From positions 1 to 40,957 of IMG/VR virus record IMGVR_UViG_3300006846_000034: a DNA stretch of 40,957 bases. One strand, written 5' to 3'. This document shows positions 6,479 through 15,427 of the stretch, piece by piece. Numbering within the stretch: the first letter of the stretch is position 1; every line of letters starts with the position of its first letter. This stretch comes from a virus. A program made the position numbers and the translations under genes. Below the pieces are notes generated by a model. The model was not told the origin of the DNA. It saw only the letters and a list, made by a program, of their open reading frames with translations, and did not search any database.

Positions 6479-6658
6479 ATGAGCGAGCCTGAACCACTCA
6501 AATTTGCCGAATTTGCGAAGCCGGCGGGCGCGTACTGGATTGGCGGCGTGCATGTGGGCTTGGGCGTGCAGATGCCCAAGCGCCCGCACTGGCTGCATCG
6601 GCTCGCGATGCGCTGGGTGTTCGGCTGGGAATGGCGTGATGCGGACCCATTGCGATGA
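6479..6658 (+). CDS. Small hypothetical protein (59 aa)
   Basis: 59 codons between the tailspike stop and the SLOG gene. It starts immediately after the tailspike TAG and ends in an ATGA overlap with 6655-7002. The protein is Trp-rich in its second half (HWLHRLAMRWVFGWEWRD), with one amphipathic segment rather than a true membrane helix. Coupling at both ends supports translation; function unknown. Confidence 0.55.
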   Translation: MSEPEPLKFAEFAKPAGAYWIGGVHVGLGVQMPKRPHWLHRLAMRWVFGWEWRDADPLR

Positions 6659-7002
6659 AGGTGCTGGTGTGCGGCAGTCGGCATTTTGCAGACCGCGAGA
6701 AGATATTTCGGGATTTGGACGTGCTGCACGCCGAACACCACTTCGACTGGTTGATCGAAGGCGGCGCGACTGGCGTGGATTCGCACGCGAGCGCCTGGGC
6801 GGCCACGCGCGGTGTGCAGCACGACACCTTCTGGGCTGACTGGAGCAACTACGGTTTTGCCGCAGGCCCGATGCGCAATAAGCGCATGTTGACTGAAGGC
6901 AAGCCCGATATCGTCGTCGCCTTCCCCGGCGGCGATGGGACGGCAGACATGGTGCGTCGCGCGCGCAGCGCCGGAGTGAAAGTGCTGGAGGTTTTGGGAT
7001 GA
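6655..7002 (+). CDS. DUF2493/SLOG-family nucleotide-binding protein
   Basis: 115 residues with the SLOG/YspA-type Rossmann-like pattern: KVLVCGSRHFADRE at the N-terminus, EGGATGVDSHASAWA in the middle, then GPMRNKRML and VVAFPGGDGTADMVRRA. These Gly-rich loops bind nucleotides or nucleotide derivatives in the superfamily that includes DprA and LOG. Members are common in phages with unproven function, possibly sensing or hydrolysing nucleotide signals in host-phage conflict. ATGA-coupled on both sides. Confidence 0.85.
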   Translation: MKVLVCGSRHFADREKIFRDLDVLHAEHHFDWLIEGGATGVDSHASAWAATRGVQHDTFWADWSNYGFAAGPMRNKRMLTEGKPDIVVAFPGGDGTADMVRRARSAGVKVLEVLG

Positions 7003-7328
7003 TTAAAATTATCACGCTCAAGGACATGGCCGAGGCCGGCTACATCATGGGGCTCGCCACCATCGGGGAAGTCGCAACGCACATGCAGTTGCACTATGGC
7101 GTTTACTTTTCGATCGAGCACTTCGACTCAGAGCTGCACGATTTCCAAGCGATGATCGCCGGCCACGAAGACAAGTCGATCTTCGATTTCCTCACGCAAG
7201 AGGACAAAACGAAGATGGACGATGAGCTTGAGAAAGCCTTTGGCGATGCTGACGAGAACAAGGGCGGTCAGGTGTCAGGTGAATGGCCAGCGCCGGCCAA
7301 TCCGCCGGAGGACGAGCCAATGCCATAG
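6999..7328 (+). CDS. Hypothetical protein
   Basis: 109 residues, helical N-terminal two thirds and an acidic, Pro-rich, probably disordered tail (about 85-109). No recognised domain. ATGA overlap with the SLOG-family gene suggests coupled expression and perhaps a shared job. Confidence 0.65.
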   Translation: MIKIITLKDMAEAGYIMGLATIGEVATHMQLHYGVYFSIEHFDSELHDFQAMIAGHEDKSIFDFLTQEDKTKMDDELEKAFGDADENKGGQVSGEWPAPANPPEDEPMP

Positions 7329-7348
7329 GTACTTCCACGGAGGTTTCT

Positions 7349-7618
7349 ATGTCTCGGTCCATCCGCCGCCATCAGCAGGCGGTCGCGCGCGTGCGCAAGC
7401 TCAACATTCTCCTGCAACACATGTCGCTCAAGTATCTGCGCCGGCCGTGGCGCGGCTATGACCGTCAGTGCATGAACGAGCCCGGCTACTGGATTCGCGA
7501 AATGATGACGCGCCCTGCCCGCCGCGTGTCCAACCATCTCGAACACCTCGTTGAACGCGGGCTCGAGGATCACTGGCGCTGGCCAGACAACCGCAAGCCG
7601 CACAAGTATTACTGGTGA
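7349..7618 (+). CDS. Hypothetical basic protein
   Basis: 89 residues, rich in Arg, His and Trp (SRSIRRHQQAVARVRKL; NHLEHLVERGLEDHWRW). ATG 7349 is fixed by ACGGAGG seven bases upstream; a longer reading from 7283 overlaps the previous gene. Not recognised. Confidence 0.65.
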   Translation: MSRSIRRHQQAVARVRKLNILLQHMSLKYLRRPWRGYDRQCMNEPGYWIREMMTRPARRVSNHLEHLVERGLEDHWRWPDNRKPHKYYW

Positions 7619-7690
7619 CGATAGACTTCTGTCGGCGCGTGTCGTATACGTGCGCGCGGGGCTCAGGTGTTGGTGTGGAGTGGAGTCGCG

Positions 7691-10537
7691 ATGGCTTACC
7701 CTCCGACCTACGAACGGTCGTTTTCGTTTACCGACTGGGAAGCGGCCAACCCAGGGCAGCCCAAGCCCGGCGTGTCGCTCGATACCGAGTTCGATGACGT
7801 ATCGAACGCGCTCACCGCGACGCAAGATAACCTCGCGCTCATTCAGCGCGCCGATGGTGCGCTCGCCAACGATTCTGTTGGCGAAGACCAGATCCAAGAC
7901 GGCCTGCTTGATGGCATCGCGGACGGCATCACCGCCGACGCAGAAACTGCCGCAGCTGCTGCTGCTGCCTCCGCATCCGCTGCCGCTGGATCAGCCGCCG
8001 CAGCGGATGCCTCTGCCGACGCGGCCGACATTTCCGCAGCGGAAGCCTCCGGCGCCGCCGCGATGTCTGGCGCCTCGCAGAGCATCGCGCAGGACGCGGC
8101 GAACGCAGCGGCGTTGTCAGCCGGGGAGTCCGCCGACTCCGCGCTCGCCTCTCAGCAAGCCGCCAACGACACCGCCGGCTCAGTCGCGCAAGCGGAGCTG
8201 CACGAGGAAATGGCCTTCAAGTGGGCCGAACTACTCACCGGCCCGGTGCTGCCCGCCCCGCCCGGCTGGCCCGAAGCGGTCGATGACGGCATGTTTTCTG
8301 CGAAGTGGTGGGCGATCCGCGCGCGCAGCTACAACTCCGTCACCGAAATTGATCTTGGCAGCGGACAGGCCGACATAGGAGCCGCATTCGATGAATGGGA
8401 CCTAACTAACGATCTGCCGCTTGGCCTCGTGTACGCCACATGGGGCACGCCGCCACAAGTCTACGTTCTCACCGATCCGAGTGACCCGAGTGATCCGGCG
8501 AGCTGGACTTCGATCACCGGCCCCGTAGGCCCACAAGGCCCACCGGGCGCAGGCGGTCTCGCCAATCCCACCGCACTCGTCGGCCTAACACCCGTCAACG
8601 GCGTTAGCACCGCCGGTATGCGCGCGGACGCCGCGCCCGCGCTCGATCAATCTATTGGACCGCAGTGGACCGGACTTCATGAGTTTAGACATCCGGGCGG
8701 AATTATCATTACCAGTGCGGCCCCGCAAATTCTACTTTTTGAATCGGACGTTACCGCTGACAACCGCAAGTGGTTTCTCTACGCCGACGACGGCGAGCTA
8801 AATTTCTCGGCGTGGAACTTCACCGACACCGTTGGCACAAACTTTCTTAAAGCCACCCGCAACAGTCAAAACATCACGGTCGTTGACTTCGGCAACGCGA
8901 CCAGTAACCCGGCGTATAACTTCCTCGGCACCGGCCTCGTGACTTTTCGCGGCGGCACCAATTTCACCGGCCTCATGCAAGCCGCAGGCGTGGAAGGTAT
9001 CTCCGGGCAAGTCCTCTCATCGCAAGGTCCGGGACTGCCGGTCGCGTGGCGCACGCCGGGCGGCGGCGCGATTGAACTCGGCTACAACTTCAACAGCTCG
9101 ATTCTGGTCGCGCAGCCCGGCGCGCAAAAACTCGCCTTCAACAACACCGCGTTTACGACGACGACGGCGCTGCACGTCAACTCGCTGGCGTTCACCAATT
9201 TTGACGCCAATACCATCCTGTCGCTCTTGCAGGCCGGAAACCGCATCTACATCCAGCAGCGAAACGACGCGAGCAAGGCCGTGGTTTTTCAGGTTGCGGC
9301 ACCCGCGACTAACAACACCGGATGGTGGTCGGTGCCGGTCACGCACATCAATTCTCTCGGTACGCCGTTTCCTAACAATGCGGACCTTAACTGCGTATTC
9401 ATTCTATCTAGTTCAGGCAGCGGCGGAGCGGTAGCCGACCCGACGAGCACCATCGGGCTCGCGGCGGTCAACGGTGTCGCCACGACCGCCATGCGCTCCG
9501 ATGGTGCCCCGGCACTCTCGCAGGCCATCGCGCCGACGTGGACAGGGACGCACACCTTCGCAAGCACGTCGCCCATCATCCGCTTCAGTGAGACGGATGG
9601 GGCGGCCGATGAGAAAAATTGGGCCATCGGCATCGCCGCTAAAGTATTGACGTTGCGAACCTACGATGATGCGCTCACTGGCTCGCGCAATATTCTGACC
9701 GTGACGCGCGGCACTGGCGTCGGCGTTACCGACATCAGTTTTGGCGATCTCACTGGCAGCGCGTCAACGTACGCCTTTCTCGGTACGGGCGTTGTGACCA
9801 CGGGCGGCGTGATTCGCGGCCCGGGCGGTGCGCCCGCAGGGCCTACCTACTCGTTCACTGGCGAAACAAATCTCGGCATGTATCGCGTCGGGACCGGCGT
9901 TCTAGGTTTCGCCGTTGGCGGTACGGGCGTTGTGACCCTCTCGGCCGGCACGCTGACCCTCACGGTAAATATTCGCGGAGCCGATGGAACCGTCGGCGCG
10001 CCCTCGTATACGTTCTCCTCGGACATCAACACCGGTTTTTATTCGGGCGGTGCCGACGACCTTCGTCTAACTACCGGTGGGACCTTTCGTGCGAGCTGGA
10101 CCACCACGGTTCATACACTGCGCTTGCCGATGCAGGGAGCGGACGGCACGGCTGCCGCGCCCGGATATGCGTTCGAGAATGACCCTGATAGCGGTATGTA
10201 TCGCTCGACAACCAACGTCGTTGGCATCAGCGCCGGCGCGACAGTCGCGGCGACCTTCACCTCGGCCGGTGTGAATGCACCGGCGTTTAACGCCACATCC
10301 TCGCGGGCTATCAAACGCGAGACCGGCGCACCCTCAAAAGTGTCAGACATCCTCTCGCGCCTGCGCCCGATTTTGTATCGGCTATTGACCGGCAGCGATC
10401 ACGAACAGTTAGGCCTCATCGCCGAAGAAGTTCACGATGTCTGCCCGCAGCTCTCGGACGGCAAGACCGTCGCCTATGACCGCCTCGCCATCCTGCTACT
10501 GGCGGCGTGGCAGGAACAGAACACGGCGGCTGCATGA
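7691..10537 (+). CDS. Tail fibre protein with S74 intramolecular chaperone
   Basis: 948 residues. Order: a virion-attachment-like N-terminus (ERSFSFTDWEAANPGQPKPG); an Ala-rich helical coiled stretch (about 84-173); a collagen-like GPVGPQGPPGAGG (about 277-289). A beta-rich body follows, with a duplicated block (about 291-332 and 582-623, sharing VNGV and the WTG-H-F ending). Three AP-Y-F...GMY-type fibre repeats precede a C-terminal Peptidase_S74 domain (about 868-948) with S870/S871 and K875 as the candidate Ser-Lys self-cleavage dyad. S74 domains trimerise fibres and cut themselves off. Start ATG 7691 follows GGAGTGGAG. Likely host-receptor binding. Confidence 0.88.
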   Translation: MAYPPTYERSFSFTDWEAANPGQPKPGVSLDTEFDDVSNALTATQDNLALIQRADGALANDSVGEDQIQDGLLDGIADGITADAETAAAAAAASASAAAGSAAAADASADAADISAAEASGAAAMSGASQSIAQDAANAAALSAGESADSALASQQAANDTAGSVAQAELHEEMAFKWAELLTGPVLPAPPGWPEAVDDGMFSAKWWAIRARSYNSVTEIDLGSGQADIGAAFDEWDLTNDLPLGLVYATWGTPPQVYVLTDPSDPSDPASWTSITGPVGPQGPPGAGGLANPTALVGLTPVNGVSTAGMRADAAPALDQSIGPQWTGLHEFRHPGGIIITSAAPQILLFESDVTADNRKWFLYADDGELNFSAWNFTDTVGTNFLKATRNSQNITVVDFGNATSNPAYNFLGTGLVTFRGGTNFTGLMQAAGVEGISGQVLSSQGPGLPVAWRTPGGGAIELGYNFNSSILVAQPGAQKLAFNNTAFTTTTALHVNSLAFTNFDANTILSLLQAGNRIYIQQRNDASKAVVFQVAAPATNNTGWWSVPVTHINSLGTPFPNNADLNCVFILSSSGSGGAVADPTSTIGLAAVNGVATTAMRSDGAPALSQAIAPTWTGTHTFASTSPIIRFSETDGAADEKNWAIGIAAKVLTLRTYDDALTGSRNILTVTRGTGVGVTDISFGDLTGSASTYAFLGTGVVTTGGVIRGPGGAPAGPTYSFTGETNLGMYRVGTGVLGFAVGGTGVVTLSAGTLTLTVNIRGADGTVGAPSYTFSSDINTGFYSGGADDLRLTTGGTFRASWTTTVHTLRLPMQGADGTAAAPGYAFENDPDSGMYRSTTNVVGISAGATVAATFTSAGVNAPAFNATSSRAIKRETGAPSKVSDILSRLRPILYRLLTGSDHEQLGLIAEEVHDVCPQLSDGKTVAYDRLAILLLAAWQEQNTAAA

Positions 10538-11157
10538 CAACCGGCTACACCATCCCCGCACGCGGCGATCTGGACGTGCTGTTTAAGGCTCGCACGAGCG
10601 CGGCGGCGGCGAACGTGAATTTCTTGAGTAACGGCGGCGTGGATTTGAGTCAGCGCTTCGAGCCGCGTGGTTCAAGCACTGCGATAGCGAACACCGGATT
10701 TCAATCGGCCGGCGTCGATCTGGCGCAGATTTTCATGAGCATCAATGCCGATCCGCTCAGCATGACCGCCGGCAACTTTTTGGAAGCCGCTCTCGGCCGG
10801 ACGAATTTGGGGTTTGCGACCAGCGGCCTCATCACGGGAAGCAGCGGCATTGGTTCTGTGAGCACGAACGTCGTCGGCGCGAACACCCTGGCTGGCCTGT
10901 GGTGGAACGATGACGACAATCTGAACATCGCGCTCAACAACGCGGGCGGCGCGCCGGCCGATGCCGATGCCTCTTGGTCCAGCATGAGCGTGTTCGGTTT
11001 CTTCCAAGGCGGCAGCGCCAATGAGACGCGCTCCGCAACGCGCTCCGCGCGCACATCCACGAGTGTTTCCGGCACGCGCCGCATCTGGGTTTTCAACCCC
11101 GGAATCATGGCGTTTGCGGACGGCAACGTGTACGCGGTCACTTTTTATCGAGCATAG
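10534..11157 (+). CDS. Tail-fibre-associated hypothetical protein
   Basis: 207 residues, Gly/Ser/Asn-rich and beta-like. The N-terminal half carries repeated GVDLSQRFEPRGS and GVDLAQIF elements, seen in small phage tail or fibre partner proteins. The C-terminus ends in an aromatic-rich strand (VYAVTFYRA). ATGA overlap with the S74 fibre suggests a structural partner or second fibre component. Function inferred from position. Confidence 0.6.
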   Translation: MTTGYTIPARGDLDVLFKARTSAAAANVNFLSNGGVDLSQRFEPRGSSTAIANTGFQSAGVDLAQIFMSINADPLSMTAGNFLEAALGRTNLGFATSGLITGSSGIGSVSTNVVGANTLAGLWWNDDDNLNIALNNAGGAPADADASWSSMSVFGFFQGGSANETRSATRSARTSTSVSGTRRIWVFNPGIMAFADGNVYAVTFYRA

Positions 11158-11166
11158 CGAGGCAAC

Positions 11167-11385
11167 ATGAAAAACGGTCACGACAATCAACCCATACAGA
11201 TCAGCCCGCAGCAGGCGGCGACGTATGCGTTGCAGTTTCTGGATCAGGTGCCACACACCCGCACGCAGCGCGAGGCGTACGACATCGCGGTGAGCTTGCT
11301 GCAAGCCATCGCCACCGGACAAGTAATCATCGCCCCCTCAGCCGCCAATGCGACCGCGCCAGTGCAGGAAGAGGCGCCACATTGA
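11167..11385 (+). CDS. Hypothetical small protein
   Basis: 72 residues; helical core (QQAATYALQFLDQVPHT; EAYDIAVSLLQAIATGQ) and a Pro/Ala-rich tail. GCGAGG lies upstream of the ATG. Similar short proteins often sit beside phage terminase or fibre genes, but I know no function. Confidence 0.65.
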   Translation: MKNGHDNQPIQISPQQAATYALQFLDQVPHTRTQREAYDIAVSLLQAIATGQVIIAPSAANATAPVQEEAPH

Positions 11386-11516
11386 AACAACAAGAAACGC
11401 CGGCCCCTTCACCCACGCCCTTGCAGGTACTGACGCAATCGCACGCCTCGCGGCGATGTTGCGGCAGCCGGGTGAAGGGGATCGGCCCTAACTAGCCATG
11501 ACGACGGAGAGGAGCC

Positions 11517-11696
11517 ATGCCAAAGAAATACGAGGAAATGCGCGATGAACTCATCGCCCAAGGCGTCGCCGAAACGGAAGCGAAAACACGCGCCGCCAAA
11601 CAGTACAACCGCGAACGAGCCCCAGGATCTGCTCCGATCACCCGGCCAGCTCGCAAACGCAACTTCGGCGCCATCGTCACGCGAAAGCGTTACTGA
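11517..11696 (+). CDS. KYEEMRDEL-type small phage protein
   Basis: 59 residues: PKKYEEMRDELIAQGVAETE is followed by KTRAAKQYNRERAPG and a basic tail. I recall this short pattern from many phages as a separate small gene of unknown function. AGAGGAG precedes the ATG at 11517. It overlaps the first 152 bases of the terminase reading frame in another frame, so the same DNA appears to encode both. Confidence 0.7.
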   Translation: MPKKYEEMRDELIAQGVAETEAKTRAAKQYNRERAPGSAPITRPARKRNFGAIVTRKRY

Positions 11697-13281
11697 CACC
11701 GACGAGGAAGCGAAAGACATCGAGGCGTTACGCACGCGCCTTGAGGCCCTGGAGCGTCTGAAGGTTTTCAAGGAGGCGCGCGACAACTTCCTTCTGTACT
11801 GCAAGTTGCTCATGCCCTCCCCCGACGATCCCGACGACCTGTCGGCGTCGATGTACGAAGTCGCCAAGCATCATCAGGTGCTCGCCGCAGCGCTTGAACA
11901 GGTGGACAAAGGGCTCTGGCCCAGGTTGATCGTCACCATGCCGCCGCGCCACGGCAAGACGCAGCAGATCAGTAAGTTCTTTCCATCGTGGTTCACGGGG
12001 CGCGATCCGTACCGCTCCACCATCATCGCAACCTACAACGATGACTACGCCGGCGACATTGGCCGCGATGTGCGTGACGTGCTCCGCCATCCGCGCCATC
12101 AAAATATCTTTCCGCTCTGCAAACTGAAGACCGGCGCGCAGGGCTCCGATCGAATTAAGACGGCCGCCGGCGGACAGCTTTCCTTTGTTGGACGCGGGTC
12201 GAGCTCAACCGGGCGCGGCGGTCACCTGCTCATCGCGGATGATTTGATTAAAGACGCCGAGGAAGCCGACTCCCCGACGATCCGCGAGAAAATTTGGCGC
12301 TGGTTTGTGCAGGTATTCCTGACCCGGCAGATGCGCGTGGGTTCCGCGGTAGTACTCGTGATGACACGCTGGAACGAGGACGATGTAGTTGGACGCCTAA
12401 CTGATCCGCGCAACCCAGCGTACAACCGCGAAGAGGCCGCGAAGTGGAAGGTGCTCAACCTGCCGGCAATCGCGGAGCTGAATGATCCGATGAACCGCCG
12501 CCCAGGTGAGGCGCTGTGGCCGTCGCGTTTCCCCGTTGCGTGGCTCGAAGCACAAAAGCGGCTCGACCCGGTGGCGTTCATGGCGCTGTATCAACAGCGC
12601 CCCTCGCCCGAAGAAGGCGCGTTCTTCCGCGCCGCGTGGATGAAGACGTATCTGTCTAGCAACCGTCCTCGAGCCGAGGAAATGCGTATTTACGCGGCAA
12701 GTGACCATGCCATCGGCACCGACCGCAAGAAGCACGACGCATCGGTGATGCTCATCGCGGGGGTTTGTCCTAACAAGTACCTTTGGTTACTAGACTGTTA
12801 CTGGGATCGCAGACCCCCCGATCAAACAGTCGAAGCCATGCTCGACATGGTGGCGTTGTGGAAGCCCTCGTTCTGGTTCGCCGAGAACGAGGCGATCTTG
12901 AAATCTATAGGCCCGTGGATTCACAAACGCAAGATCGAGCGCGGTATCCCTGTCGTGATCGACTCGATCCCGGTCCACAAAAACAAGGAGGCCATCGCGC
13001 AATCCATCGCGGGCCTGATGCAAGCCGGGCGCGTGGTGTTTCCACGGGCCGCTCCGTGGTTCCCGGAAGCCAAGCACGAACTACTGCACTTCCCGCACGG
13101 CACGAACGATGACTTCGTGACCGCAATTTCAATCATGGGGTTGAAAGTGCTCCAGCTGATCGCGGGCACGCCGCTGCGCGACGAGAAGTCGTTGAAACAC
13201 GGCACGTTTGGCTGGTGGAAGAAGGAAATGGAATACCAAGGAAAGTTACGCGACGCGCCGCAGCTCGCGGAGGTGTGGTGA
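11545..13281 (+). CDS. terL: Terminase large subunit (packaging ATPase/nuclease)
   Basis: 578 residues. Walker A is MPPRHGKT (132-139), Walker B HLLIADD (227-233), and a coupling region VLVMTRWNEDD follows. The C-terminal RNase H-like nuclease shows Asp in YAASDHAIGTDRKK, an acidic FAENEA and the final TNDDFVTAI. It packages DNA through the portal and cuts concatemers. ATG 11545 has GAGGAA seven bases upstream, inside the preceding small gene. Residues 1-50 are basic/low complexity and coincide with the overlapping reading frame; the conserved terminase sequence begins just after the overlap. No other canonical start is available until residue 90. Confidence 0.95.
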   Translation: MNSSPKASPKRKRKHAPPNSTTANEPQDLLRSPGQLANATSAPSSRESVTDTDEEAKDIEALRTRLEALERLKVFKEARDNFLLYCKLLMPSPDDPDDLSASMYEVAKHHQVLAAALEQVDKGLWPRLIVTMPPRHGKTQQISKFFPSWFTGRDPYRSTIIATYNDDYAGDIGRDVRDVLRHPRHQNIFPLCKLKTGAQGSDRIKTAAGGQLSFVGRGSSSTGRGGHLLIADDLIKDAEEADSPTIREKIWRWFVQVFLTRQMRVGSAVVLVMTRWNEDDVVGRLTDPRNPAYNREEAAKWKVLNLPAIAELNDPMNRRPGEALWPSRFPVAWLEAQKRLDPVAFMALYQQRPSPEEGAFFRAAWMKTYLSSNRPRAEEMRIYAASDHAIGTDRKKHDASVMLIAGVCPNKYLWLLDCYWDRRPPDQTVEAMLDMVALWKPSFWFAENEAILKSIGPWIHKRKIERGIPVVIDSIPVHKNKEAIAQSIAGLMQAGRVVFPRAAPWFPEAKHELLHFPHGTNDDFVTAISIMGLKVLQLIAGTPLRDEKSLKHGTFGWWKKEMEYQGKLRDAPQLAEVW

Positions 13282-15356
13282 TGATTATCAAGGGCTACGA
13301 CATTGAAGTCCCCGACGCGCGCGCCGCCCTGGTGCTCGAACTACAGGAGTCTGTACGCGCCGACAAAAAGCACTTCGCCCCCTCGTTCAAACAGATGCTC
13401 GAAGACATGGAGGTCGCGTGGAACGGCGCGTCGCGCTCGTGGCCGAAGGGCAACTACAAAGTCAACGTGACGCAGCGATTCGTGCGCCAGAAGGTCGCCA
13501 GTTTGTACGCGAAGAACCCGCGCGCGCACGCGAAGTGTCGGCCGAAACTGAAATACAAGTTTTGGGACGGCACGATGAACCAGTTGCAGATGGCCGCGCA
13601 GGGGTTACCGGACCCGATGCAGGCGATGCAAATCATGATGGACGTGCAGCAGGGCAAGGCCGAAGAGGAGATGTACAAAAAACTCGGCAAGACTCTGGAG
13701 TGCTGCTTTCACTACTACATCGATGAACAAATCCCCTCGTTCAAGTCACAGATGAAGCGTTGTGTGCGCTCGGCCGTGCAAACCGCTGTCGGTTACGTGA
13801 AGTTGGGGTTTCAGCGCGAGACCGACCTGTCGCCGGACAACAAGGCGAAGATCGCGGATTCCCAGCAACGCCTTGCACACATTCAGCGGCTCGTCGATGA
13901 GGTTGGCCCCGAGGGTGACAAGACGCTGCTCGACGCTGAGGCCGAGGAGTTGCGGCTGGCGATGCAGGCGTTGCAGGCGCAACAGTCCGTCATCATCCGT
14001 GAAGGCCTGGTGTTCGACTTCCCGAAACCGACCAGCGTCATCCCCGACAAAAAGTGCATCGCGCTCGATGGGTGGATCGGTGCCGATTGGGTCACTGAAG
14101 AAATCTTCATGACGACCGATGAGGTCAAGGAGTTCTACAAGATCGATATCAGTGGCCAGACATCGGCGAACTCCACCGGCCAGAGTTACACCGCTTACTC
14201 CACCACGGGCATGGAGTACCGGCAGAATCCGCGCAACGATCTTTCCGGGCGCCACGACGATCTGGTGTGCGTGTGGATGCAGTATCACAAGCCCACGGGC
14301 TTGAAGTTCGAGATGGCCGATGGCTACAAGGATTTTTTGAAAGAGCCGGGAGCCCCAGAAGTCCAGGTTGAGCGCTTCTTCCCGATTTACGCGCTGTGCT
14401 TCAACGAGCTGGAGCATCCGACGAAGCTCTTCCCGCCCAGCGACGTGAACAACATGACGCCGCAGCAGATGGAGCTGAACCGGCAGAAGGAAGCATTGCG
14501 CGAACATCGCAAGGCGAACCGCCCAGGCTACGTGACACCCAAGGGCGCGCTGTCGGATGGCGACAAGAACGCGTTGAGCAACCTCGATGCCAGCGCAGTC
14601 GTTGAAATCGACGGCATGATGCCGGGCAACAAAGTCACGGACCTGATTCAAGCGCTGCCGAAAATCGGTGTCGACCCGAACTTGTACGAGTCGCAGTCGA
14701 TCATGGACGACGTATACAAAACGGTCGGCATGGCAGAGCCCGCCTTCGGCGGCAGCTCCGGTGACACCGCCACGGCGGTGGCAACTGCCGAACAGGCGCG
14801 CACCGCAGCCCTTGAGGCCGAGGCGGATCAGTTGAACGACTACCTGTCCGTCCTGGCTCGCGACTCATCGCAGATCATGCTTGCCGAACTTGACCCCGCC
14901 ACCGTCCAGCAGATCGCCGGCCCCGGTGCCGTGTGGCCGCAGATGAACCGCGAGCAGATCGCCAACGAGATGTATCTGGAGATCGTCGCCGGCAGCAACG
15001 GCCGGCCGAACAAGGTGCAACGTCAGCAGGCGCTTCAGCAGCTCGTGCCGTTTCTCATCCAGATTCCCGGCGTCAACCCGCAGTGGTTGGGCCAGAAACT
15101 CATTGAAGCGATTGACGATTCGATCGATTTGACCGAAGCGTTCACCGCCAACATTCCCTCTATCCAGATGCTCAATCAGGCGCCACCGGCGCAGCCCGGC
15201 GCGCCCGGCGCAGAAGACCCGAACGCACAAGGACCCGAAGGCGCGAACAACGCGCAAGGCGCGCCGACTCAGCCGCAAGGTTTAGGGCCTCCGCCCGGAC
15301 TTGGCGGCCCAGGCCGCCCGCCAATGGTGCCGCTGCCGCAGGAATACGCAGCCTAG
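13281..15356 (+). CDS. Portal protein
   Basis: 691 residues, directly after terL (the A of ATG is the last base of the terL TGA) with GGAGG upstream. The N-terminal third includes VTQRFVRQKVASLYAKNPRA, typical of podovirus portals; a long helical middle follows (about 200-235, ARRs and Glu-rich), then beta/alpha core segments (FDFPKPTSVIPDKKCIALDGW). The last 60 residues are Pro/Gly/Gln-rich and probably disordered. Portals form the dodecameric ring for DNA entry and exit and the tail docking site. Position between terminase and scaffold fits. Confidence 0.88.
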   Translation: MIIKGYDIEVPDARAALVLELQESVRADKKHFAPSFKQMLEDMEVAWNGASRSWPKGNYKVNVTQRFVRQKVASLYAKNPRAHAKCRPKLKYKFWDGTMNQLQMAAQGLPDPMQAMQIMMDVQQGKAEEEMYKKLGKTLECCFHYYIDEQIPSFKSQMKRCVRSAVQTAVGYVKLGFQRETDLSPDNKAKIADSQQRLAHIQRLVDEVGPEGDKTLLDAEAEELRLAMQALQAQQSVIIREGLVFDFPKPTSVIPDKKCIALDGWIGADWVTEEIFMTTDEVKEFYKIDISGQTSANSTGQSYTAYSTTGMEYRQNPRNDLSGRHDDLVCVWMQYHKPTGLKFEMADGYKDFLKEPGAPEVQVERFFPIYALCFNELEHPTKLFPPSDVNNMTPQQMELNRQKEALREHRKANRPGYVTPKGALSDGDKNALSNLDASAVVEIDGMMPGNKVTDLIQALPKIGVDPNLYESQSIMDDVYKTVGMAEPAFGGSSGDTATAVATAEQARTAALEAEADQLNDYLSVLARDSSQIMLAELDPATVQQIAGPGAVWPQMNREQIANEMYLEIVAGSNGRPNKVQRQQALQQLVPFLIQIPGVNPQWLGQKLIEAIDDSIDLTEAFTANIPSIQMLNQAPPAQPGAPGAEDPNAQGPEGANNAQGAPTQPQGLGPPPGLGGPGRPPMVPLPQEYAA

Positions 15357-15389
15357 TCGACAGTCGTCTATAGACCGCTGTCGACTCTT
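15355..15389 (+). promoter_or_regulatory. Strong hairpin between portal and scaffold genes
   Basis: Perfect 9-bp stem AGTCGACAG/CTGTCGACT (15355-15363, 15378-15386) enclosing an inner palindrome GTCTATAGAC (15366-15375), followed by CTTTG. The hairpin overlaps the portal stop codon. The T-run is too short for a clear terminator; a processing site or partial attenuator setting portal:scaffold ratio is more likely. Confidence 0.5.
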
Positions 15390-15427
15390 TGCGGTACATT
15401 CCGCGCGTTCGCAGTACGAGACGCACC

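Noticed and set aside
7551-8378. 275-codon frame overlapping the tail fibre
   Set aside because: Pro/Arg/Ser-rich translation of the Ala-rich fibre region in another frame; no start signal.
7691-10537. Diversity-generating retroelement acting on the fibre
   Set aside because: No reverse transcriptase and no template/variable repeat pair found in the window.
11382-11495. 37-codon frame from TTG in a TTGA overlap before the small terL-linked gene
   Set aside because: Rare start codon, no Shine-Dalgarno, Pro/Ser-rich with no recognisable feature; cannot be supported.
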